Assembly: GCF_023169965.1 (NCBI RefSeq)
Contig: NZ_AP025592.1
Span: forward strand, 4,424,001 to 4,488,000
DNA: 64,000 bases
Source: Anaeromyxobacter paludicola
Lineage (GTDB): Bacteria > Myxococcota > Myxococcia > Myxococcales > Anaeromyxobacteraceae
Direction of reading: 5' to 3'
Position numbers and translations under genes: made by a program. Below the pieces are notes generated by a model. It was not told where the DNA came from. It saw only the letters and a program-made list of their open reading frames with translations, and did no database searches. This document shows, in pieces, positions 8,707 through 19,969 of this stretch. The first letter of the stretch is position 1. The number at the start of each line of letters is the position of its first letter.

Positions 8707-9914
8707 CGGACTCCGTCCGCCTCTGCCGCCTCCACGGCGTAGATCTCCGGGAGGTGGCGCGCCAGGCAGGCCCAGCGCCCGCCCTCGTCGCGGCTCGCCC
8801 AGACCTCGCCCGCGGTGGTGCCGAGGTAGAGCCCGACCGGCTCGCCCGCGTCGGCCGCCATCGCCTGGCGCTTCACCGTCCACCAGGCCTGGCGCTCGGG
8901 GAGGCCGCCGTCGAGCCGGCGCCAGGTGCGGCCGGCGTTGCGCGTGACGTAGGCGGCGGGCTTGCCGTCGGGGCTGGTGCGCGGCCAGACCGTGGTCCCG
9001 TCCATCGGGAAGACCCAGGCCGTGTCGGGATCGCGGGGGTGCACCACCAGCGGGAAGCCGATGTCTCCCACCCGCCGCGGCATGTTGCGGCCGATGCGCA
9101 CCCACTCGGTCGAGGGCCGGTCGAGCCGGTAGATGCCGCAGTGGTTCTGCTGGTAGAGCCGGTCCGGGCGCGCCGGGCTGTAGCGGACGCAGTGCGGATC
9201 GTGGAACGAGAGGTTGGCCGGGTCGAAGCCCTCGACCACCTCCATCCCGGCCACCACCGGCGTCCAGCTCTCGCCGCGGTCGAGCGACTCGTGCACGCCG
9301 CCGCTCGACATCCCGAGGTAGAGGTGCGCCGGGTCGCGCGGATCGACCAGGATCGAGTGGAGCTTCGGCCCGTTGGGCGTGCCTCCCTGCGCGCCGCCGG
9401 TCCACTCCGCGTAGCGCGGGTGGTCGTTGAAGCCGGCCACCGGCTCCCAGGTGTCGCCGCCGTCGGCCGACCGGAAGAGCCCCTGGGGCGAGGTGCCGGC
9501 GTACCAGGCGCCGGGCTCGCTCGCGTGGCCGGGCGTGAGCCAGAAGGTGTGGTCCACGACCCGGGCCGGCTCGCCCTCCCGCGCCTTCGGGAACGCCGGC
9601 GGGCGCTTCGCCTCGGCCCAGGTCCGCCCCAGGTCGGTGGAGCGGAAGAGGGTGGGGCCGAGGTGGCCGGTGCGCGTCGCGGCGAGGAGGGTGCGCCGGT
9701 CGCGCGGGTCGAGCACGAGGTGGTGGATGATCTGCCCGAGGAAGTGCGGCCCGCGGACCTCCCAGCGGCGGCGGCTCGGGTCGCCGAGGTAGATCCAGGC
9801 CCCCTTGCGCGTCGCGACGAGGAGCGCCAGCCGCCCGCCGGCGGGTGGGCGGCGGCGGGGCTTCGCGGGGGAGGACGTGCTCCGGGCTCTGGCGGTTCGC
9901 GCGGTGGGCGGCAT
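8703..9914 (-). CDS. BNR/WD40-type repeat protein (sialidase-like propeller)
   Basis: A 403-residue protein without an obvious signal peptide. Asp-box-like repeats (STDLGRTW, SADGGDTW, SLDRGESW, RNAGRTWR, SRDEGGRW) mark a beta-propeller of the sialidase/VPS10/BNR superfamily. Such folds do not by themselves imply sialidase activity. The N-terminus is Pro/Arg-rich and probably disordered. The gene is translationally coupled to the MoaD/ThiS-like gene downstream; function unknown. Confidence 0.78.
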   Translation of the reverse strand: MPPTARTARARSTSSPAKPRRRPPAGGRLALLVATRKGAWIYLGDPSRRRWEVRGPHFLGQIIHHLVLDPRDRRTLLAATRTGHLGPTLFRSTDLGRTWAEAKRPPAFPKAREGEPARVVDHTFWLTPGHASEPGAWYAGTSPQGLFRSADGGDTWEPVAGFNDHPRYAEWTGGAQGGTPNGPKLHSILVDPRDPAHLYLGMSSGGVHESLDRGESWTPVVAGMEVVEGFDPANLSFHDPHCVRYSPARPDRLYQQNHCGIYRLDRPSTEWVRIGRNMPRRVGDIGFPLVVHPRDPDTAWVFPMDGTTVWPRTSPDGKPAAYVTRNAGRTWRRLDGGLPERQAWWTVKRQAMAADAGEPVGLYLGTTAGEVWASRDEGGRWACLARHLPEIYAVEAAEADGVR

Positions 9915-10045
9915 GGCCCCTCCTGCTCGGGGGAGGCTCCGGTCATGTGGCGGTCCCCGGCTCCAGGCAAGCGCGGGAGGGGCGACTCCCCTTCCAGGCA
10001 GGTGGCGGCGAGGCTTCCGGTCCCTCGCGCCGCTAGGAGAAGGGG

Positions 10046-10960
10046 ATGCACGGGCGGCGCACCGCGCGCGACCTGGAGACCGGCGCCGCCGCGCGACCGG
10101 CCGCGCCGGCCCCTGCCGCGGCGCAGGGCTCCGAGCCGCTGCGCATGCTGCGCCGGCGAGGGCTCACGCCGCGCCCGCTGCGGCCGGACCTCCCCTTCGA
10201 CGCCGCGCGCCCGGAGCTCGCCGCGGCCATGGCCGACCGGCTGCGCCACTACGCCTTCCGGCTCTTCCTGCGCGGCGCCATCCTGCGCCCCGGCGGCTTC
10301 GCCCCGACCGAGCCGACCCGCTACCTCGCGGAGCGGCCGGCGCGCGCGCAGGCCGAGGACCTCGTCCGGCTCGGCCTGGCGGAGCGGCTCGACGGCGGGC
10401 GCTACCGGCTCGTCCGGCCGTGCCGCACCTTCGGCGGCACGCTCGAGTGGTGGCTCGGGCGCGAGCTGCGCGAGCGGCTCGCGTTCGAGGTGGAGACCGG
10501 CGTCCGCCTGGGGGCGCCCGGCGTGGGCGGCGACCTCGACGTGGTGGGGGCCGCCGAGGGGCGGCTCCTCTACCTCGAGGCGAAGTCCTCGCCGCCGAAG
10601 CACCTCACCGACGGCGAGGTGATCGCCTTCCTGGCGCGGGTCGAGGCGGTGCGCCCGGACCTGGCGCTCTTCGCGATGGACACGGCGCTCCGGCTCGCGG
10701 ACAAGGTGGTGCCGATGTTCGCGGCGGCGCTCGGCGGCGCGGTCCGGCCGCGCCGGCTCGTGCGGCAGGTCTACGCGCTCGGGCCGCACCTCTACCTCCT
10801 CAACGCGCGGGAGGATCTCGTGGACAACCTCTGCCGGGCGGTCGCGGCCGGCTTCCGCGCGCTCGCGCCGGACCTCCCCGCGCGCGCGCCGGGGCCCGAG
10901 CGGGCGGCGGCGCCGGGCCGTCCCGCCGTCCCGGAGGCGCCCGGGGACCAGGCGGGGTAG
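10046..10960 (+). CDS. Hypothetical protein, possible PD-(D/E)XK nuclease-like fold
   Basis: A 304-residue protein I do not recognise by name. The Ala/Arg-rich first 35 residues look disordered. Around residues 155-180 it has GGDLDVVG followed by LLYLEAKSS, which resembles the D...ExK core of PD-(D/E)XK nucleases. Preceding residues predict a helical, winged-helix-like region. An AGGAG Shine-Dalgarno precedes ATG 10046. It is followed 9 bp later by the esterase-methyltransferase gene, suggesting a two-gene operon. The nuclease idea rests on one motif. Confidence 0.6.
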   Translation: MHGRRTARDLETGAAARPAAPAPAAAQGSEPLRMLRRRGLTPRPLRPDLPFDAARPELAAAMADRLRHYAFRLFLRGAILRPGGFAPTEPTRYLAERPARAQAEDLVRLGLAERLDGGRYRLVRPCRTFGGTLEWWLGRELRERLAFEVETGVRLGAPGVGGDLDVVGAAEGRLLYLEAKSSPPKHLTDGEVIAFLARVEAVRPDLALFAMDTALRLADKVVPMFAAALGGAVRPRRLVRQVYALGPHLYLLNAREDLVDNLCRAVAAGFRALAPDLPARAPGPERAAAPGRPAVPEAPGDQAG

Positions 10961-10969
10961 AACCGGCGC

Positions 10970-12403
10970 ATGGTCCTCGTCCACCGGTCGATCCCGCCGC
11001 GGGTCCCCTCCGAGCGGCCGCCGCTCCTCGTGCTCCTGCACGGGATCGGCGCCGACGAGGAGGACCTCCTGCCGCTGGTCCCGTCGCTCGATCCCCGCTT
11101 CCACGTGGTCTCCGTGCGGGCGCCGCACCTGGCCGAGCCGATGGGCTACCGCTGGTGGGCCATCGACTGGAGCGCCGCCCCGCCGCGCGCCGACCCGGCG
11201 GAGATCGTCGCCAGCCGCGAGCTCCTGGCCCGGTTCCTCGAGGAGGCGGCGGCCGCCTACGGCACGGACCCTGCCCGCACGCAGCTCTTCGGGTTCAGCC
11301 AGGGCGCCATCCTCTCCCTGGCGCTGCTCCTCGCCCGCCCCGACCCCGCGCGCGGCGTGGTGGCCCACTCCGGCCGGCTGGCGCGCCTCCCGGGGCCGGA
11401 GCCGTCGGTCGAGGCGCTCTCCCGCGCGCGAGCGCTCCTCCTGCACGGGACGGAGGACGACGTGGTCCCGGTCGAGCTCGGGCGCAAGGCGGGGGAGGTG
11501 CTCGCGCCGCTGCTGGGGACGCGCCTCGAGCACCGCGAGCTCGCCGGGCTCGGGCACGGCATCTCCCCCGAGAGCCTCGCCCTGGCGGCGCGCTGGCTCA
11601 CCGCGCGGCTCGACGAGGAGGCCGCGGGCGCGCCCGCGGCGGCGGCCGGCGCGGACCACGACCGGGCGCTCTCGGCCGCCTTCGACGACCAGGCGGCGAG
11701 GTTCGAGCGCGCGCCGGTGCAGTCGGATCCGGCGGCCCTGGCGCGCCTCGTCGCCTTCGCCGGCCTGCCCCCCGGCGCGCGCCTGCTCGACGCCGGCTGC
11801 GGCCCGGGGCTCGTGGCCGAGGCCTTCCTCGAGGCCGGTTACGCCGTCGAGGGCGTGGACCTCTCGGCCGACATGGTCGCGCGGGCCCGGGCCCGCTGCG
11901 CCCGCTTCGGCGCGCGGGCCTCCTTCTCGCAGGGCTCGCTCTTCGGGCTCGCGGCGGGGCCCTTCGACGCCGCCGTGTCGCGCTTCGTGCTCCACCACGT
12001 CGAGGATCCGCTCGCGTTCCTCCGCCGCCAGGCGGCGCTCCTGCGGCCCGGCGGCGTCCTCGTGGCCTGCGACCACTCCGGCGACCCCGACCCGGCGGCC
12101 GCCGCCTGGCACCAGGAGATCGAGCGGGCCCGCGACCGGACCCACACCCGCAACCTCCCGCCCGGCGAGCTCGTGGACCTCCTCGCCCGGGCCGGGCTCG
12201 AGGCGCTGTCGCTGCGCGAGGAGCCGTTCGCGCTCGACTTCGACGAGTGGTTCGACCGCGGCTCGCCCGACCGGCCCAAGGCGGCGGTCCGGGCGCGCCT
12301 GCTCGAGGGGCGGTCCCGGAGCTTCGCCCCCGCGCCCCAGCCCGGCGGCGGGATCCGCATCGACTCGCTGCGCGTGCTCGTGCGCGGCGTGAAGCCGGGC
12401 TGA
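10970..12403 (+). CDS. Fusion of a carboxylesterase/phospholipase and a SAM methyltransferase
   Basis: A 477-residue two-domain protein. Residues about 1-215 are an alpha/beta hydrolase of the phospholipase/carboxylesterase (YpfH/Est) type, with LLHGIG oxyanion region, nucleophile elbow GFSQG, and Asp/His near EDDVVPV and GLGHGIS. Residues about 225-477 are a class I methyltransferase with SAM motif LLDAGCGPG and LRPGGVLVACD. The frame is open through a linker (EEAAGAPAAAAGAD), so it is a real fusion rather than two genes. One could imagine hydrolysis and methylation of the same ester or lipid metabolite; no substrate can be seen. Confidence 0.85.
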   Translation: MVLVHRSIPPRVPSERPPLLVLLHGIGADEEDLLPLVPSLDPRFHVVSVRAPHLAEPMGYRWWAIDWSAAPPRADPAEIVASRELLARFLEEAAAAYGTDPARTQLFGFSQGAILSLALLLARPDPARGVVAHSGRLARLPGPEPSVEALSRARALLLHGTEDDVVPVELGRKAGEVLAPLLGTRLEHRELAGLGHGISPESLALAARWLTARLDEEAAGAPAAAAGADHDRALSAAFDDQAARFERAPVQSDPAALARLVAFAGLPPGARLLDAGCGPGLVAEAFLEAGYAVEGVDLSADMVARARARCARFGARASFSQGSLFGLAAGPFDAAVSRFVLHHVEDPLAFLRRQAALLRPGGVLVACDHSGDPDPAAAAWHQEIERARDRTHTRNLPPGELVDLLARAGLEALSLREEPFALDFDEWFDRGSPDRPKAAVRARLLEGRSRSFAPAPQPGGGIRIDSLRVLVRGVKPG

Positions 12404-12471
12404 GGCCCCCGCGCCCGGAGCGGCGCCGGGCGAGCGCGGCCCCGCGCGCCGCCCGGCGGCGAGGGATCGGC

Positions 12472-13941
12472 TCACCCGTCCGCGGCGACCCGCGCCGGCT
12501 GGATGTTCTGGTTCTGGCGGAACAGGTTCTCGGGGTCGTACCGGGCCTTGAGCCTCGCCAGCCGCTCGTAGTTCGGCCCGTACGCGCCGAGGCTGACGCG
12601 CTGCGCCTCGTCCTCCGGCATGAAGTTCACGTACACGCCGCCGGTGGCGTAGGGCGCGAGCCGCGCGAAGAGGTCGCGCGCCCAGCCGACGCAGGTCCGA
12701 TCCTCCGACGGATCGCCCCAGCGCGTGTGGACGTTCACCACGAACGCGACGTCCCGGTGCGGGTAGGCGGTGGCGGTCGGGGCGACGCGGTTCACCGCCC
12801 CGCCGAGCTGCGCGACGAAGACCTCGCACTCCGGGGAGGGGAGCCGGCCGGCCGAGCTGGTGAGCAGCTCGATGCTCGCGTCGCCCAGGTCGAGCAGGTC
12901 GTGCGACTTCCAGTAGTTGCGCCGGCCGGGCGTGAGCAGCGGGTCGAAGGCCTGCTGCCAGGCCGTGAACGGGGCCGGCCCGATCACGTCGGCGATCGGC
13001 TGCCCGAGCGCGCGGAACGGCGCGACGGCCGCCTCGCCCCCCTCCGGCGGGCCGACGTAGCAGACGGCCAGCACCAGCACCTCCTGGCCGTGGACCTCCG
13101 GCGGCAGGAAGGGGAGGGGCGGCGCCTTGCGCATCACCACCCAGCAGGTGAGGTCGTCGGGCGCGCGCCGCGCCGCCTCCCGGTAGCCGCGCAGGACCTG
13201 CTTCGCCGACGAGAACGGGTGGACGACGAGGCCGGCCAGCACCTGCGGCCCGACCGGGTGGAGCCGGTACTCGAACGAGGTGACGACGCCGAAGTTGCCG
13301 CCGCCGCCGCGGAGCGCCCAGAACAGCTCGGCGTTCTCGCGCTCGCTCGCCCGCACCTGCTCGCCGGTCGCGAGCACCACGTCGGCCGAGAGCAGGTTGT
13401 CCACGGTGAGCCCGTGCTTGCGGCTCAGCCACCCGAAGCCGCCGCCCAGGGTGAGCCCGGCGATCCCGGTGGTCGAGTTGATGCCGAGCGGCGTCGCGAG
13501 CCCGTGCGCCTGCGCGGCCTGGTCGAGCTCGCCCAGCACCACGCCCGGCTCCGCCCGCGCGGTCCGGGCCGCGGCGTCGATCCGCACCGCCTTCATCGGC
13601 GTGAGGTCGAGCATGAGCCCGCCCTCGCAGACGGCGTTCCCGGCGATGTGGTGTCCGCCGCCGCGGATGGAGAGCCGCAGGCCGCGGTCGCGCGCGAGCT
13701 CCACCGCCCGCACCACGTCGGCCGCCGCGGCGGCGCGGATGACGGCGCCCGGGCGCCGGTCGATCATGGCGTTCCAGATCGTCCGGGCCTGCTCGTACCC
13801 CGGCTCGCCGGGGAGGCAGACCTCTCCCCGGAGCTCGCGCCGGAGCGTCGCCAGGGTCTCGGGGTCGGGGCGCCAGGCGGCGCCGTGGCCGTCGTCGGGC
13901 GCGGCGCGGCCGGTCTCGGTGGAGGTGCTGGTCTCGATCAC
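12472..13941 (-). CDS. FAD-linked oxidase, berberine-bridge-enzyme-like
   Basis: A 489-residue oxidoreductase. The PCMH-type FAD-binding domain carries RGGGHHIAGN, whose His is the usual covalent FAD ligand, and GLTLGGGFGWLSRKHG. The C-terminus ends in the berberine-bridge block YDPENLFRQNQNI. GTG 13941 was chosen because a strong Shine-Dalgarno (GAGGAGGA) stands 4 bp upstream and the sequence further upstream does not look coding. The enzyme probably oxidises an alcohol or sugar with O2. It is divergent from the sigma-54 activator across 204 bp, which may control it. Confidence 0.87.
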   Translation of the reverse strand: MIETSTSTETGRAAPDDGHGAAWRPDPETLATLRRELRGEVCLPGEPGYEQARTIWNAMIDRRPGAVIRAAAAADVVRAVELARDRGLRLSIRGGGHHIAGNAVCEGGLMLDLTPMKAVRIDAAARTARAEPGVVLGELDQAAQAHGLATPLGINSTTGIAGLTLGGGFGWLSRKHGLTVDNLLSADVVLATGEQVRASERENAELFWALRGGGGNFGVVTSFEYRLHPVGPQVLAGLVVHPFSSAKQVLRGYREAARRAPDDLTCWVVMRKAPPLPFLPPEVHGQEVLVLAVCYVGPPEGGEAAVAPFRALGQPIADVIGPAPFTAWQQAFDPLLTPGRRNYWKSHDLLDLGDASIELLTSSAGRLPSPECEVFVAQLGGAVNRVAPTATAYPHRDVAFVVNVHTRWGDPSEDRTCVGWARDLFARLAPYATGGVYVNFMPEDEAQRVSLGAYGPNYERLARLKARYDPENLFRQNQNIQPARVAADG

Positions 13942-14145
13942 GTGTTCCTCCTCGCCCGCTGGCCGGGGGCCGGTCGTGCGCGGGCAGTGCTCCTCCCTCG
14001 CAGGCGGCGTGCCAGCCCGCGCGATGCGCGGCCGGGCGCGCCCGGCGCGAGCTCGGTGCCGGCCCCGGCCCGGCCGGGCGCGTCGACGGTTCGTCGGCGA
14101 CGAGGGCTCGCGCCGGTTAGGTCGAGTTCTCGTCGCGGAGGCCGG

Positions 14146-16092
<1,947 letters not shown>

Positions 16093-16156
16093 AGCCCGGC
16101 TCTCGGGGGCGCGATGCCTCCAACGAGTGAGTATTTCGGGCTCCCGCCATCACGCC

Positions 16157-16172
16157 TGGTCAACGATTTGCA
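16157..16172 (+). promoter_or_regulatory. Sigma-54 (-24/-12) promoter of multiheme cytochrome
   Basis: TGGTCAACGATTTGCA matches the sigma-54 consensus, with GG (16158-59) and GC (16170-71) exactly 10 bp apart and a full TTGCA at -12. Transcription would start near 16183, giving a leader of about 150 nt. A weak inverted repeat (AGCCCG at 16093, CGGGCT at 16137) lies upstream and might be part of an activator site. Confidence 0.75.
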
Positions 16173-16330
16173 TTTGTGGTGCATGTTCCTCGCGCCCGCG
16201 CCCACCTCGGCCGGGTATGCTCGCCATCTGGCGTGGCGCCGGCGCGAGGGGTCGCGCCGAGACGCCGGCGACCGAGGCGCGGGGGACGGCGCCTCGACCG
16301 GCCGGCGGCGCACGCGAGGGGGGTTCGACA

Positions 16331-19300
16331 TTGGCTTGCGAGAGCTGGCCCGGCCTGCGCCGGGCGTGGAACGGGGCGCGTGGCGGCTCCGCCCTCTGGC
16401 GGAGGGTGGCGCTCGCGCTGGCGCTGCTCGCCGGACCGGGCGCGGCGCGCGCCGGGACGGCCACGGTGGCCGGCGTGCCCAGCGCGACCGGCCGCTGCGG
16501 CGTCCTCACGGTCACGGCGCCGTACTCGGGCGACGACGACCAGAACAACTCGCTCTACTTCTCGACCAGCCCGGCCGGCGCGGCCCAGTGGACGGGGCTG
16601 ACGCAGGCCACCGCGGGCCACCGGGCCTCGCCCTACGTCTTCACCATCCCCGACCTCGCCCTCGGCGCGCTGTACGACGTGAGGCTGTACTTCTTCGATT
16701 CGGGCGGCAGCCCCGGCTACCTCTACGTCACCGGCGTGAGCGGCGGCTCGACCGACTGCACCGCGGCGGGCGCGGTCACGGTGACGCAGGGGCTCGGCGC
16801 CACGCCCTCGCTCGTCGTCTCCGCCAGCTACTCGTCCGACTCGGGCGCGAACAACGGGCTCTCCTACCGGATCCGGACGCCGTCCGGCACCGGCGCCTGG
16901 TCCGGAGCGACCACGCTCGGCCACGCGCCCTCGCCCTACGTGTTCACGGCGTCCGGCCTCGCCTGCGGCGCGAGCCACGACGTCGAGGTGACCTGGCTCG
17001 ACGCCGACGGCGTCGCCGGCGCCGCCTCGCAGCTCGTCACCGCCACGCCGACCCGCTGCAGCGCCGCCGGTGTGGCGAGCGCGGCGCTGCCGTCCTGCAT
17101 CCGGGCCGACGTCGCCGCGCCGGTGTCGTTCGACGCCAACGGCGACGGCGCCACCACCTTCGAGCGCGGCGCCGCGGCCACGGGCCCCTGGGCGCCCGCC
17201 TGTACCGCCACGGGCGCGGGGCCGCGCAGCTGCGCCGACGCGGCGCTGCTCCCGTCCACCTCCTACTGGTACCGCGTCACCACCTCCGATCCCGACGGGG
17301 TGAGCGGCCCGGCCACGCAGGTGATCGGCCCGTACGTCACCACGGCCTGCGATCTCGTCGTCCCCCAGGCGCTCACGGTGACCGTCGGCTCCTGCGCGCT
17401 CGTGACCGCGAAGGCGTCCTTCCTCGGCGACTCCAACGCGACCGGGGCGGTGGCGTTCGAGCGCGCCGGCGCGGCGGCCGGGCCGTTCACGCCGGTCCGC
17501 GGGTGCGGCAGCGTCGCCGGCCCGAGCCCGCGCACCTGCGACGACGTCCTGGTGACGCCCGGGAGCGTCTACTGGTACCGCGCGAGCTTCACCGATCCGG
17601 ACGGCGTGGTCGGGGCGAGCCCGGTCGCCGGGCCGATGGTGGTGCCGCCCTGCGCCGGCGGCGGCGTCCTCACGCTTCGTCCGCACCCGCTCGGCCAGGC
17701 CGGCGCCGTGACTGGCGCCCCGGGATCGAGCAGCGCGGCCGTGGCGCGCTTCGCGCTGGAGGCGACGGTGGGGCAGGTGGAGGTGACGAGCCTGCAGGTG
17801 GCGGCGGACGGGACGGCCGCGCCGCGGCAGGACGTCACCGCGCTGCTGCTCTACCGGGACGCGGACGGGAGCGGGACCCTCTCGGCCGGAGACGCGCTCG
17901 TCGGGACCGCGCTCTGGGATCGCCTGCGCGCGAGGTACGCGCTCCCGGGCTTCTCCGTTCCCGTCGGGACGACGAGCTACGTCCTCGTGGCCGGCGTCGG
18001 CTCGGCCGCGCGACCCGGCGCCACCTTCACCCCCTCGCTCGCGCCCGCGGAGGTCGCGGTCCTCGCGCCGAGCGTGGTCACGCCCGGCGCGGCCGCGCCC
18101 GGCGGCACGCTGCGAGTGACCGGAACGCCGCTGGGGCAGCCGGCCGGGAGCACCGCCGCGAGCACCCACGCGCCCTCGGTCTCGATCCTCAACCCGGGGC
18201 GGGGCGCCGCGACCGGCCGGACCTTCCGGGTACAGGTCCAGGTCCACAGCCCGCTCGCGCTCACCGCCACCTGCGGCGCGGGGGCGCAGCCCTGCGTCGA
18301 GCTCGGCACGGACGGCGCGACCTTCCCCTACCTCCTCGCCCAGAACCCCCGGTACGGCGCCGCCGCCGGGGCGAACGCCGGGGTCTACGAGAAGACGCTC
18401 ACGCTCGCGCCGGGGAGCTACCTCCTCCAGGCGCGCGCGACCAGCGCCGCGGGCACGATCTACTCCGCCCCGATCGACCTGGTGGTGAGCGCGCGCGGCG
18501 GCGACGGCAACCTGCTCGGGCGCGAGAGCTCGAGCCAGCTCTGCGCCGACTGCCACGCGGTGAAGAGCCACGGGAGCCAGAGCACCGCCGATCGCGTCAG
18601 CGGCCTCAGCCGGTACGGCTCCTGGTCCACCAACTGCCGCGACTGCCACGACGTCCACGGGACCAGCAACACCCACCTCCTGCGCGGCGAGATCGCTCCG
18701 CCCCCGGTGAACGGCTACCAGGGGCACCAGCCGGTGAGGTTCGGGGGCCGCGGCGGCTTCGGGCAGGGCGGGAGCGCGGCGACCGGCTCCTACGCCAACC
18801 AGGACGGCAGCGGGCCGTGCCAGGTCTGCCACACCCGCACCAGCCGCTGGACCGCCTCGGGGCCGGTGGACGCCTGGCACCGCGGCGACTGCGCCTTCTG
18901 TCACCCGCACCAGGACGGCTTCCGGGCCAGGCCCTGCGACGACTGCCACGGCGCGCCGCCCGCGACCGGCGCGCACCTCGCCCACTACCGCGACTCCCGC
19001 TCGCCCCCGCTCTCGTTCTACGCCGACACGCGCATCCTCCAGGACTACCTGCCCGGTGGCGGCGCCGGGTACGTGTTCGGCTGCGGCAACTGCCACCCGC
19101 TCGACTTCGCGAAGCACGGGAACGGGCAGGTGGAGGTGGAGCTCCACGACCCCGCGGCGCCAGCCGGGAGCCTCAAGGCGCGCGCCTCGCCGTCGGCGGC
19201 CTACGAGCGGTCCGGCGGGACCTGCAGCGGCGTCTACTGCCACAGCTCCGGGCAGCGGGCGCCCGCGTACGCGGCGACGCCCGGCTGGCGCTCGGGCGCG

Positions 19301-19969
19301 CACCTCGGCTGCAACGGCTGTCACGCCAACCCGCCCCGCTACGCCAGCGGCGGCGCCGGCGCCGACACCGCCAACTCGCACCTGTACCCGACGAGCGGGT
19401 ACCCCGGCGGCCACTTCGGCGGCCTCCCGTCGTGGTCGCACGGCTCGCTCCACGGCCGGCAGGCCACGCACATGGGCGCCTCGCCCATCACCTGCCAGAC
19501 CTGCCACTACGCCACCACCGACCCGGCCGGCGCCGGGCCCTCGGGCTTCTACTGGCTCGACACCACCGGCGACTACACCTGGCCCGGGGACAGCGGCGAT
19601 CCCGCCTGCCCGAGCTGCCACACCGGCGCGGCCGGCAAGCCGCCGCCGGGCGCGGGGCGGGTGCTGCCGCTCCGGCACGTGAACGGGACGCGAGACGTGG
19701 TGCTCGACCCGCGCACGTCGCTGACGGTCGCGACCGGCTTCACCTGGCTGCCGGCCGGCGCCGACCAGCCCAGCCGGCCCTACTGGGAGTCGCCCCGCCA
19801 GCTCTCGACCACGCCGCCGGTGGCGACGACCAACGGCGTGACCCTCTCGCTGGACGTGGCGGCCGGCCGCTACGACCCCGCGGCCAAGACCTGCACCGTC
19901 GCCTGTCACCTCTCGGGCGAGACGGTGCCGTGGGGGCGCAACGCCGGGTGCGGGCACTGCCACTACTAG
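16331..19969 (+). CDS. Large secreted multiheme c-type cytochrome with Fn3-like repeats
   Basis: About 1212 residues if started at TTG 16331, which gives a basic n-region and a signal peptide; GTG 16406 is an alternative. Residues about 35-480 hold four roughly 95-residue fibronectin-III-like repeats (YWYRV/DPDGV blocks), then a Ca-binding-like DADGSG segment. The C-terminal 480 residues carry ten CxxCH heme sites plus CSGVYCH (CX4CH) and CTVACH (CX3CH). The CX4CH site with a following CxxCH resembles the Geobacter CxxxxCH/CxxCH domain. It is probably an extracellular electron carrier. Its sigma-54 promoter lies behind an activator gene. Confidence 0.88.
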   Translation: MACESWPGLRRAWNGARGGSALWRRVALALALLAGPGAARAGTATVAGVPSATGRCGVLTVTAPYSGDDDQNNSLYFSTSPAGAAQWTGLTQATAGHRASPYVFTIPDLALGALYDVRLYFFDSGGSPGYLYVTGVSGGSTDCTAAGAVTVTQGLGATPSLVVSASYSSDSGANNGLSYRIRTPSGTGAWSGATTLGHAPSPYVFTASGLACGASHDVEVTWLDADGVAGAASQLVTATPTRCSAAGVASAALPSCIRADVAAPVSFDANGDGATTFERGAAATGPWAPACTATGAGPRSCADAALLPSTSYWYRVTTSDPDGVSGPATQVIGPYVTTACDLVVPQALTVTVGSCALVTAKASFLGDSNATGAVAFERAGAAAGPFTPVRGCGSVAGPSPRTCDDVLVTPGSVYWYRASFTDPDGVVGASPVAGPMVVPPCAGGGVLTLRPHPLGQAGAVTGAPGSSSAAVARFALEATVGQVEVTSLQVAADGTAAPRQDVTALLLYRDADGSGTLSAGDALVGTALWDRLRARYALPGFSVPVGTTSYVLVAGVGSAARPGATFTPSLAPAEVAVLAPSVVTPGAAAPGGTLRVTGTPLGQPAGSTAASTHAPSVSILNPGRGAATGRTFRVQVQVHSPLALTATCGAGAQPCVELGTDGATFPYLLAQNPRYGAAAGANAGVYEKTLTLAPGSYLLQARATSAAGTIYSAPIDLVVSARGGDGNLLGRESSSQLCADCHAVKSHGSQSTADRVSGLSRYGSWSTNCRDCHDVHGTSNTHLLRGEIAPPPVNGYQGHQPVRFGGRGGFGQGGSAATGSYANQDGSGPCQVCHTRTSRWTASGPVDAWHRGDCAFCHPHQDGFRARPCDDCHGAPPATGAHLAHYRDSRSPPLSFYADTRILQDYLPGGGAGYVFGCGNCHPLDFAKHGNGQVEVELHDPAAPAGSLKARASPSAAYERSGGTCSGVYCHSSGQRAPAYAATPGWRSGAHLGCNGCHANPPRYASGGAGADTANSHLYPTSGYPGGHFGGLPSWSHGSLHGRQATHMGASPITCQTCHYATTDPAGAGPSGFYWLDTTGDYTWPGDSGDPACPSCHTGAAGKPPPGAGRVLPLRHVNGTRDVVLDPRTSLTVATGFTWLPAGADQPSRPYWESPRQLSTTPPVATTNGVTLSLDVAAGRYDPAAKTCTVACHLSGETVPWGRNAGCGHCHY

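Noticed and set aside
8873-13432. 1519-codon minus-strand frame
   Set aside because: Covers four genes on both strands with low-complexity translation; a GC-driven shadow.
16183-16330. c-di-GMP (GEMM) riboswitch in the multiheme cytochrome leader
   Set aside because: Such switches are known before cytochrome genes in related groups, but I cannot find the conserved core sequences here.
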